The notes beneath the pieces were generated by a model that did no database searches, was not told the DNA's origin, and saw nothing but the letters and a program-made list of their open reading frames with translations. DNA of 33,624 nt from Candidatus Altimarinota bacterium (GTDB lineage Bacteria > Cyanobacteriota > Cyanobacteriia > Cyanobacteriales > Microcystaceae). Where the stretch lies: NCBI GenBank assembly GCA_012031035.1, contig JAAUUT010000059.1:1-33624 (forward strand), in the 5' to 3' direction. A program made the position numbers and the translations under genes. Shown one piece after another: positions 9,978 to 16,937 of this stretch (position 1 is its first letter; the number at the start of each line of letters is the position of its first letter).

Positions 9978-10045
9978 TTCTTGTCCCTTTGTCTCCAAAA
10001 GTCTCCTTTGTCCTCCGAAGGAGGCTCCCCGTCTCCCAGTCCCCT
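9978..10045. repeat. Degenerate copy of the 9-bp minisatellite, inverted
   Basis: Repeated TTGTCCC, TTTGTCTCC, AGTCTCC, TTTGTCCTCC and GTCTCCC steps are the reverse complement of the GGAGACAAG family at both window ends. The units here are uneven (7-10 nt), and the run abuts the 3' end of the GDP-fucose synthase gene at 10047. It contains a short hairpin-like CCTCCGAAGGAGG. Confidence 0.6.
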
Positions 10046-10046
10046 T

Positions 10047-10984
10047 TTAAGCCGCGTGTTGTCGATACCAGTCGATTGTATTCTTCAACCCTTGCTTAAA
10101 TTCTACTTGAGCGGTAAAGTTAAATGCTTCTCTGGCTCTATTCGTATCTAAACAGCGACGCGGTTGACCGTTGGGTTTATCTGTCTCCCAGACAATCTCT
10201 CCATCAAATTCCATCAATTCACAAATCAATTCGACTAAATCGCGAATAGATATTTCATAATTGGTTCCCAAATTGACGGGTTGGTCGCCGTCATATTTTT
10301 GGGTCGCCATGACAATTCCTCTTGCCGCATCGGTAGAATAAAGAAACTCGCGGGTAGGAGAGCCATCTCCCCAGACGGGTAACTGTTTATCTCCCCTTTT
10401 CTGAGCATCATGAACTTTTTGGATTAAAGCAGGAATGACGTGAGAACTGCGGGGGTCAAAATTGTCTTCAGGGCCGTACAAATTGACGGGGAGTAGATAA
10501 ATGCCATTAAACCCATATTGCTGCCTATAAGATTGCAATTGTACTAACAAAGCTTTCTTGGCAATACCATAGGGTGCGTTTGTTTCTTCTGGATAGCCTT
10601 CCCAGATGTCATCTTCTTTAAATGGGACGGGCGTAAATTTGGGATAGCACAAATTGTACCAACGCAGACAAATTTTTCAACTCCTGCTTGATAGGCAGCA
10701 TGAATAAGCTGAGTGCCCATCATTAAGTTATCGTAGAAGAGTTCGGCTGGCTTTTCTCGATTGAGTCCAATTCCGCCTACGTGAGCCGCCAAATGAATGA
10801 CGATATCTTGTTGGTCTACTGCTTTTTGACAATTTTCTAAAACGCGCAAATCGCAATCGCGAGAACGGGGAGTTGCAATCTTTTCTGGCTTGGCTCCTGC
10901 TGCATACAACTGCTCGACAACTTGCTTGCCCAAAAAACCAGCGCCACCCGTCACGACAATGCGTTTGTTACTCAAATCTAGCAT
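10047..10984 (-). pseudogene. fcl: GDP-L-fucose synthase, single frameshift
   Basis: The enzyme (Fcl/WcaG) is a bifunctional epimerase-reductase that converts GDP-4-keto-6-deoxymannose to GDP-L-fucose. The N-terminal part (10984 to about 10647) has the NAD(P) loop VTGGAGFLG and the substrate-side HVGGIGLN, and runs to CVGTICA. There the frame breaks. The next residues, [13 protein letters not shown], then the catalytic APYGIAKK (YxxxK) and [14 protein letters not shown], lie in another frame. One base, probably a T on the coding strand near + position 10646, restores the expected [11 protein letters not shown] junction and a protein of about 312 residues. Both halves are well conserved, so real loss and a base-call error are both open. 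It follows gmd, which makes its substrate, with 140 bp between them. Confidence 0.9.
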
Positions 10985-11045
10985 AATTATTTATCCTTAA
11001 ATCCTAGTCGGCGATCGCAACTATTTAAATTATTCAACAACTGGC

Positions 11046-11073
11046 GTAAAGACGCGATCGATCGCGTCTTTAC
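11046..11073. repeat. 28-bp perfect palindrome
   Basis: GTAAAGACGCGATC followed by its exact reverse complement GATCGCGTCTTTAC, in the gap between gmd and fcl. It shares the AGACGCGAT core with the palindrome at 9925-9950, so the two flank the fcl gene. Its centre holds an overlapping HIP1-like core. A short run TAACTGATAACTGA at 11109-11122 nearby is another dispersed cyanobacterial repeat type. Confidence 0.8.
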
Positions 11074-11124
11074 ATTTGTACGGGCTTTCTTGCCAGTCGC
11101 CCCTATTAGTAACTGATAACTGAA

Positions 11125-12204
11125 TTAGTCCACCATTACCCCTACATTCTGACGGATATAAGCATTATCGAGCAAGGATGTTCCATTGTTACCGTTAGGA
11201 GAAGTAATTCCTAATGCAGCGAGATCGGCATCCACCATTAATTTAACTAATTCTTCAAAGGTGACTGAAGGTTCCCATCCCAATTTAACTTTAGCTTTGG
11301 CAGGATCTCCAATCAATAAATCGACTTCAGCAGGACGCAAATAGCGATTGTCGAAGGCAACGTAATCTTGCCAGTTGAGATTGACATGATTAAACGCAAT
11401 GTCTAAAAACTCTCGAACTGAGTAAGTTTCTCCAGTAGCAACAACATAATCGTCGGGTTCGGCTTGTTGTAGCATCAGCCACATGGCTTTTACGTAGTCT
11501 TTAGCATAGCCCCAGTCGCGCTTAGAATCTAAATTGCCTAAATAAATCTGTTTCTGAGTTCCTGCTACAATGCGAGCAATGGCTCTGGTAATCTTGCGGG
11601 TGACAAATGTCTCGCCGCGACGAGGAGATTCGTGGTTAAACAAAATGCCGTTGCAAGCAAACAGTCCAAAAGATTCTCGATAGTTGATGGTTTGCCAGTG
11701 AGCGTAAACTTTAGCACAGGCATAGGGACTGCGAGGATAGAAGGGAGTCGTTTCTTTTTGGGGAATTTCTTGGACTTTACCGTACATTTCCGACGAACCC
11801 GCTTGATAGAAACGAACTTCAATTCCCGTGCGCTGCTGGTAATCTCTAATCGCTTCTAGCAAGCGCAGCGCTCCCATTCCCACAGCATCTGCGGTATACT
11901 CTGGAGAATCGAAACTGACGCGAACGTGCGATTGAGCGCCTAAATTATAAATTTCGACGGGTTTAACATCTTCTAGAATACGGCGCAGGGTCGTTCCATC
12001 GGTTAAGTCGCCGTAGTGTAAAAATAGTTTTGCTTCTGGGTTGTGAGAATCGACATAAATATGATCGATACGGTCTGTATTAAATGTCGAAGTCCGACGA
12101 ATAATCCCGTGAACTTCATAACCTTTTTCTAGCAATAATTCGCTTAAATAAGAACCATCTTGACCAGTAATTCCGGTAATCAGCGCTCGTTTGGGTTGGG
12201 TCAT
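11125..12204 (-). CDS. gmd: GDP-mannose 4,6-dehydratase
   Basis: Gmd converts GDP-D-mannose to GDP-4-keto-6-deoxy-D-mannose, the precursor of GDP-fucose and GDP-rhamnose. The 359-residue length is normal. The N-terminal [18 protein letters not shown] is the NADP-binding GxxGxxG loop of an extended short-chain dehydrogenase. [10 protein letters not shown] is the family-specific cofactor segment. SSEMYGK and [15 protein letters not shown] carry the catalytic residues (Y-xxx-K). [14 protein letters not shown] and the [13 protein letters not shown] tail are also typical. The reading frame is intact. The order gmd-fcl is the standard pairing for GDP-fucose synthesis. Confidence 0.96.
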   Translation of the reverse strand: MTQPKRALITGITGQDGSYLSELLLEKGYEVHGIIRRTSTFNTDRIDHIYVDSHNPEAKLFLHYGDLTDGTTLRRILEDVKPVEIYNLGAQSHVRVSFDSPEYTADAVGMGALRLLEAIRDYQQRTGIEVRFYQAGSSEMYGKVQEIPQKETTPFYPRSPYACAKVYAHWQTINYRESFGLFACNGILFNHESPRRGETFVTRKITRAIARIVAGTQKQIYLGNLDSKRDWGYAKDYVKAMWLMLQQAEPDDYVVATGETYSVREFLDIAFNHVNLNWQDYVAFDNRYLRPAEVDLLIGDPAKAKVKLGWEPSVTFEELVKLMVDADLAALGITSPNGNNGTSLLDNAYIRQNVGVMVD

Positions 12205-12390
12205 TTTTAATTGTCCTGTACTTTGTTGGAAGTTACATATACATCAAAATAGGTGGCATGGTCTAAAAGACGATCGCGCACGCTCATTTTAACCACTAAA
12301 TAAATTCTTTCTTAAATTAACCTAAAAGTTTGTCGATTGGTCAAAGAAATTTTAATAATTTGGCTGTAAACTTTAAAGTTTGTGTGAAGT

Positions 12391-12428
12391 TAAAAACCGT
12401 TAGTCCCAAGCTGTTTAGAAACTAACGG
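12391..12428 (-). terminator. Rho-independent terminator after the sugar phosphotransferase gene
   Basis: On the minus strand, CCGTTAGT pairs with ACTAACGG (8 bp, 16-nt loop) and is followed at once by TTTTTA (the AAAAA at 12392-12396 on the + strand). It starts 30 bp past the stop codon at 12458 and separates this transcription unit from gmd. Confidence 0.75.
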
Positions 12429-12457
12429 CTATTAATTAACGGTGCGATTGCAAAACG

Positions 12458-13234
12458 CTAATACGCACCATTATTATGAGGAAAGATAACTACGCCTATC
12501 GTTTTGATAACAATCCAAAGATCCATGAGCCAATTACGACAGTTAATATAGTAAACATCTATCTGAACTCGCTGAGGATAGGGAATGTCGTTGCGTCCAG
12601 ATACTTGCCACAATCCCGTAATTCCAGGTCTGATGGTGAGAATTTTGTCAATACGATTTCCATATTTGCACAATTCTTCTGGAACTAGGGGACGGGGCCC
12701 AACTACGCTCATATCTCCCATCAGTACGTTCCAGAATTGAGGAAATTCGTCAAGACTCGTCAAGCGTAAAAATTTTCCAATCCAGGTAATTCGAGGGTCT
12801 TCGCGCAGTTTAAAGTCTTTTTCAAACTCTTCGCGCATCTGAGGCGATTGAGCTATCATCGACTCTAACATTTCGTCGGCATTGCGAACCATCGTTCTAA
12901 ATTTAAGACATCCAAACCGCTTGTAGTTTTTGCCTACTCGCTGCTGGACGTAAAAGATTGGTCCGGGCGAACTGATGGCAATTAAGAATGCCAAGATCAA
13001 ATAAAGCGGCGATAAAAAAATGAGGACTAACAGGGAAAAGACTACATCAAACCCCCGTTTGGTCAAATCTCCTTCTAAAGAGTGCATCAAGGACTTTTGA
13101 CGCTTCTTTATGAAAACTGGAGAGCGATTTTCTAGGTCAGCGCTACGTCCCTTGGACGGGCTTTGCCAACGCGGCTCGCGTCTCATCAAAGCTAGTAAAG
13201 CTTTGATGGGTATAAATTGGCTATTAGCTGTCAT
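12458..13234 (-). CDS. Undecaprenyl-phosphate sugar phosphotransferase (WbaP/ExoY-type)
   Basis: It transfers a sugar-1-phosphate to undecaprenyl phosphate, the first membrane step of repeat-unit or exopolysaccharide synthesis. The 258 residues hold only the C-terminal catalytic type: a membrane-inserted hydrophobic helix (about residues 67-89, FDVVFSLLVLIFLSPLYLIL), then PIFYVQQRVGKNYKRFGCLK, the FRTM motif, LREDPRITWIGKFLR, LDEFPQFWNVLMGDMS and VGPRPL, and the final PGITGLWQVSGR block. The four extra N-terminal helices of long WbaP proteins are absent. AAGGAG lies 5 nt before the ATG. Part of the N-terminal tail (about residues 15-33) is encoded by a dispersed-repeat-like sequence. The gene follows a mannosyltransferase gene by 66 bp on the same strand and is probably in one operon with it. 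Confidence 0.93.
   Translation of the reverse strand: MTANSQFIPIKALLALMRREPRWQSPSKGRSADLENRSPVFIKKRQKSLMHSLEGDLTKRGFDVVFSLLVLIFLSPLYLILAFLIAISSPGPIFYVQQRVGKNYKRFGCLKFRTMVRNADEMLESMIAQSPQMREEFEKDFKLREDPRITWIGKFLRLTSLDEFPQFWNVLMGDMSVVGPRPLVPEELCKYGNRIDKILTIRPGITGLWQVSGRNDIPYPQRVQIDVYYINCRNWLMDLWIVIKTIGVVIFPHNNGAY
13141..13190. repeat. Dispersed-repeat-like segment inside a coding region
   Basis: The + strand GCTACGTCCCTTGGACGGGC, then a TTGCCAACGCGGCTCGCG stretch, is G+C-rich and contains a small CGTCC-CTT-GGACG hairpin. It resembles repeat families commonly scattered through cyanobacterial genomes. It is read in frame as part of the N-terminal tail of the sugar phosphotransferase (RREPRWQSPSKGRSAD) without disrupting the catalytic domain. 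Confidence 0.4.
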
Positions 13235-13300
13235 CTTACTCCTTCACATCACACCACACTGTCCCGATCATAAAGCCAGAAGACCATAATTATGGCTAAT

Positions 13301-14464
13301 CTACTTAAAAAAATCGCAATTTTTCTGAGATTTTTTTATGAAGAAGTCCTGACAACAATCTTCTATTTTAGCTAAATAAGCGGTTTTAAAAATTTCTGGG
13401 CTAAATTGGGCCGCCTGAAGCCGACAATTGTCTGGATTGACTTGACCTTGAAACTTAGAAAAAGTTTCAACGGTCTCAACCAAAGCTTCCGGCGTTTGCG
13501 GGGAGAATAGTAACCCCGTTCCTGCGTCTGGATATTGACGAATATCCAAAACCGTTTCTAATGCGCCGCCGCCACCATAAGCAATGACTGGCGTACCGCA
13601 AGCTTGTGCTTCGACTAAGGCTATCCCAAAGTCTTCACACGCTGCATAGACAAATGCTTTAGCATTGGCCATATATTGCTCGACTACTTCATTGGGTTGC
13701 GCTCCTAATACTTGAATATTAGACTTGGCAAGTTGACGAATTAAATTTAGTTCCTCGCCTTCGCCTATAATAATAAGAGGATATCCTAATCGATTAAATG
13801 CCTCAACAATAAGGGATACTTTTTTGTAACTAACTAAACGAGAAACGGTCAGATAAAACTCTTCTTTCTTGGTTTGTAAGGGAAAGCGCTCTATATTGAC
13901 GGGAGGATAGATCACTTTCGCTTCTCGGCGATAGCAACGCCAAATCCGTCGGGCAGTATGATGAGAGTTCGCAATAAAGTAGTCAACTCGATTGGCGGAG
14001 ATTACATCCCATTGACGCAATCGATGCAAGAGATAGCGGGTTAAAATACCAGAGAATCCAAGACCCATTTTAGTAGCATTAAGATAATCAAATGTCAAGT
14101 CCCAAGCGTAACGCATAGGCGTATGGCAGTAGCAAATATGCAATTGTTGGGGGCTGGTGAGTACGCCTTTAGCAACTGCGTGGGAAGAAGAGAGAATAAC
14201 ATCGTAGGAGCGTAAATCGAACTGTTCGATGGCGAGGGGAAGTAGCGGTAAGTATTTTTGAGGGCCACTGCTAGCAAAAGGAAAATTTTGTAAGAAAGTC
14301 GTGCCAATTTTTCGGTTGTAGAGGTAGCTTTGGGGGTTAATCGATTCAAAATCGATTAACGCATAAAGCTCGGCATCGATGTAGCGCAAGATTTCGCGCA
14401 CGACTAACTCAGAACCGCCTGTAGCTTTTGGAGTCAACCACTCATGAACGAGAGCGTATTTCAT
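13301..14464 (-). CDS. GT4-family glycosyltransferase, WbaZ-like mannosyltransferase
   Basis: A 387-residue GT-B enzyme. The N-terminal HEWLTPKATGGSELVV (acceptor loop), the SSSHAVAKGV and CYCHTPMRYAWDL segments, and the C-terminal EX7E motif (CEDFGIALVEAQACGTPVIA) with a GGGGALETV tail match the WbaZ/WcaI-type mannosyltransferases of O-antigen and capsule clusters. I infer that it adds mannose or a related sugar to a lipid-linked acceptor on the cytoplasmic face. It lies directly upstream of the sugar phosphotransferase that would prime that acceptor, and near gmd/fcl, which would supply GDP-sugars. The Lys/Phe-rich tail (IKKSQKNCDFFK) is not conserved in the family as I know it. Confidence 0.88.
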   Translation of the reverse strand: MKYALVHEWLTPKATGGSELVVREILRYIDAELYALIDFESINPQSYLYNRKIGTTFLQNFPFASSGPQKYLPLLPLAIEQFDLRSYDVILSSSHAVAKGVLTSPQQLHICYCHTPMRYAWDLTFDYLNATKMGLGFSGILTRYLLHRLRQWDVISANRVDYFIANSHHTARRIWRCYRREAKVIYPPVNIERFPLQTKKEEFYLTVSRLVSYKKVSLIVEAFNRLGYPLIIIGEGEELNLIRQLAKSNIQVLGAQPNEVVEQYMANAKAFVYAACEDFGIALVEAQACGTPVIAYGGGGALETVLDIRQYPDAGTGLLFSPQTPEALVETVETFSKFQGQVNPDNCRLQAAQFSPEIFKTAYLAKIEDCCQDFFIKKSQKNCDFFK

Positions 14465-14618
14465 AGGGCGATCGCGCTCCAGTTTTTGTTGCTAAAACGG
14501 TAACAATAGAAACTTTTGAGGCATGGCAATGGCACAGTAGAAATGAAAGCAATCGCCTTTTTTCTATTTTGGCAGATAGCTTAATATACATCATTTTGGG
14601 ATGGGGAGAAATCAAACA

Positions 14619-15350
14619 ATGAAACAAGAATCTTTGCCTGCTCGGTTTTTTGGAAAACGCTCTCAAGCGATACTCGTTGCACTGGGTATTTTTAGTCTTA
14701 CACTTACCAACCCCGCGATTGCGGATGAAAAAATGTTACGTACTTTAACCGTTACCGGACAAGGTGAAACTGCGATCGCGACCACCTTGACGCAAGTTCA
14801 ACTCGGCGTAGAAGTCAAAGGACAAACGGCCAATGAGGTACAACAAGAAGTCGCCAAACGTTCCTCCTCGGTAGTAGAGTTATTGCGATCGCGTCAAGTC
14901 GAGAAATTACAAACCACTGGCATTCAATTACAACCCGCTTACGATTACAGCAACAACCAACAGCGTCTTGTCGGATATATTGGTTCAAATATCGTCAGTT
15001 TTCGCCTTGCAACCGATAAAGTTGGCAACTTGCTCGACGAAGCCGTTAAAGTTGGAGCTACGCGCATCGATAGCGTGAGTTTTACCGCCAGCGATAGCGC
15101 AATATCCACCGCACAAAAACAAGCGCTTCGACTTGCTACCGAAGATGCACAAGAACAAGCAGATGCAGTTTTAGGCGTTCTCAATCTCACGCGCAAAGAA
15201 GTTGTTAGCATTCAGCTTAACGGATCTAGCACCCCGCCGCCCATGCCGCTCATGGTTAAAGAGGCGGCGAGAATGGATGCTGCAACAACGCCTGTCGTTG
15301 GTGGAGAACAAACGGTTAATGCTTCCGTTACTCTGCAAATTAGTTATTAG
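14619..15350 (+). CDS. SIMPL-domain (DUF541) periplasmic protein
   Basis: A SIMPL-domain protein of the DUF541 family, whose bacterial members are exported and sometimes linked to oxidative-stress resistance; the biochemical role is not settled. I chose the ATG at 14619 rather than the one at 14601, because GGGGAG ends about 12 nt before it and would lie inside the longer version. A signal peptide is clear (IFSLTLTNPAIA, cleavage after AIA-DE). The mature part starts LRTLTVTGQGET, the usual SIMPL opening, and continues with GVEVKGQTANEVQQ, the LQPAYDYSNNQQRLVGYIGSN segment and a C-terminal VNASVTLQISY strand. It stands alone, divergent from the polysaccharide operon. Confidence 0.9.
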   Translation: MKQESLPARFFGKRSQAILVALGIFSLTLTNPAIADEKMLRTLTVTGQGETAIATTLTQVQLGVEVKGQTANEVQQEVAKRSSSVVELLRSRQVEKLQTTGIQLQPAYDYSNNQQRLVGYIGSNIVSFRLATDKVGNLLDEAVKVGATRIDSVSFTASDSAISTAQKQALRLATEDAQEQADAVLGVLNLTRKEVVSIQLNGSSTPPPMPLMVKEAARMDAATTPVVGGEQTVNASVTLQISY

Positions 15351-15529
15351 ACTACTTGAAGGTGTTGAGTGAAGAGAAATAAGTATAAAGTATTACGCGA
15401 TCGCATCTGTTTAGATAATTCCCCCACACGACGATTTGATTGACGCAGAATTAGCGCGCTACTTCGTCTATAACATCCTCAAATGCTGACAAAAACCTGA
15501 CTTGCTTTCAACTTCATGTTAAGATTATT

Positions 15530-15548
15530 GCAATTTATTATCATTAAT
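15530..15548. promoter_or_regulatory. Possible Fur box upstream of the siderophore regulator
   Basis: On the minus strand this 19-mer reads ATTAATGATAATAAATTGC. It matches the classical Fur consensus GATAATGATAATCATTATC at 13 of 19 positions by eye, including AATGATAAT. It ends 14 bp before the regulator's ATG, a good place for repression by iron-loaded Fur. The region is AT-rich, so a chance match is possible. Confidence 0.4.
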
Positions 15549-15561
15549 TTTTAAATTAGCA

Positions 15562-16574
15562 ATGACGCTCGTTTTATCGGAAGAAAACTATGACGAACTG
15601 TTCGAGGAAAGCCAACAAATTAATAAATGCAAATTAGGCTTAGAACCATTTGAAGATTTTTATCAAACTCCCAAACAACTAGGTAAAGGATATAGTCGCG
15701 AGATCGAAGTGTATCCAGAACTTTGGTTGACTGTTTATGATGAGGAATATTATCATGACGTGTTGACTAAATTCCTATTAATAGTCATCCTCTCCAGTTT
15801 GGTATTTTAGCTCTAGGAATGTTCTCAGATACTCATGGACAGGTTAATAGAGAAAATATGGTTATTTCAGGCGGTGGGGTTCAACGTAAAATTGAGGTAT
15901 TTAATCGCAAATCTCAAAGGATGGTGGGGATTGATATAACTATGCCACCGCATTTGTTAAAGATTTTTTTTCCTGGAAGTGATGGAGAAATTGCACCAGA
16001 GTTGAGCTTTCTAGCCAAAGAAAATGATTGGCAGACTTTGATTTACCCTAAAACAACTCCTGCAATACAGGGAGTAGTGCAGCAGATTATCGACTGTCCC
16101 TATCAAGGAATTGCCAAACGGATGTATTTACAGGCTAAGATCTTGGAACTGATTACTTTACAGTTGGCTCCTTTTTTAGCCAAAGAAGCAGGATTGCGAT
16201 CGTCGCCGCGATTAAAAGCTGCTACTATTGCGCGAATTCATCGTGCTAGAGAAATTCTACTTTTACAGTTAGAAAATCCGCCATCATTATTAGAATTAGC
16301 ACAGTTGGTTGGGTTGAGTCAAAGCACTCTCAAACGTGGATTTCAGACACTTTTTGGCACATCTGTATTTGGCTATCTCACCGACCAACGCATGATTTGG
16401 GCAGAACAACTGTTACGACAAAATAACAGCACTGTTGCTGAAGTCGCTAACTTGGTTGGCTATTCTCATTTAGGACACTTTGCCAGTGCATTTAAGCGGA
16501 GATTTGGCATTACACCAAGTCAATGTCTGACTGGTAAAAAGTCGTTTCAGGATATTAAAAGCTTTTTCGGATAG
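15562..16574 (+). pseudogene. AraC/PchR-family transcriptional regulator, single frameshift
   Basis: PchR-type AraC regulators sense ferri-siderophores and control neighbouring uptake genes. The first frame (15562 to about 15770) holds the N-terminal ligand domain start (GKGYSREIEVYPELWLTVYDEEYY) and ends in junk. The next frame continues with the expected HPLQF strand, SGGGVQRKIEVFNRKSQRMVGIDI, and a C-terminal double helix-turn-helix (LELAQLVGLSQSTLKRGFQTLFG, then VAEVANLVGYSHLGHFASAFKRRFGITPSQ). One base added at the AAATT run around 15769-15773 fuses them into about 337 residues, normal for the family. Starting at 15819 gives only a truncated protein. A TonB receptor follows, the standard partner. 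A Fur-like box precedes it. Confidence 0.85.
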
Positions 16575-16700
16575 ACTCGGCTGCTGACTCTTCTCTATAC
16601 TTAGTGCCATTAAAGTTAATAATCTTTTGCAACAACTGCTTGCTTATTCATTTTGTAGAAGTAGTTGCATAGATATTATATCTTGTACTTCTTTGCAACA

Positions 16701-16817
16701 GCCGCCGAGGAATGAATTCCCCGTCTTATATATAAAGTCCATTAAAATGGACTGAAATACTTATCCAGTCGTATGAAGACGACTTTATATATGAGGCAGC
16801 GATTTAAATCGAGGGGC
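16701..16817. mobile_element. Hairpin-array element, possibly derived from IS200/IS605 ends
   Basis: About 117 bp with four palindromes in a row: GGAATGAATTCC (16709-16720), AGTCCATT-AA-AATGGACT (16736-16753), AGTCGT-ATGAAG-ACGACT (16767-16784) and CGATTTAAATCG (16800-16811). Hairpins 2 and 3 are enclosed by a 12-bp inverted repeat, ATATATAAAGTC (16728-16739) and GACTTTATATAT (16781-16792). This pattern resembles hairpin-rich dispersed sequences seen beside IS200/IS605-type transposons in cyanobacteria; no transposase or TnpB remnant is nearby. It lies in the 363-bp gap between the regulator and the receptor gene, where it could also form RNA structure in the receptor's leader. Confidence 0.55.
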
Positions 16818-16937
16818 GTAAGATTGAGAATTGTGCAAGATCTCATATCAGATAGATCGTACTAGCTTCACTTCAAAATGAGAGAGTTTAGCCATATTGT
16901 TGCAGATTGGTAGGTGAGGAGCCGATCGAAAAAAGCT

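Noticed and set aside
15424..15489. A short open stretch reading DDLIDAELARYFVYNILK with a stop, possibly the tail of a lost gene.
   Set aside because: It looks protein-like, but I cannot assign it to any family, and 21 codons are too few to call.
15819..16574. The AraC-type gene starting at 15819 as an independent, intact gene.
   Set aside because: It would lack the start of the ligand domain, has no ribosome-binding site, and the preceding frame supplies exactly the missing N-terminus.
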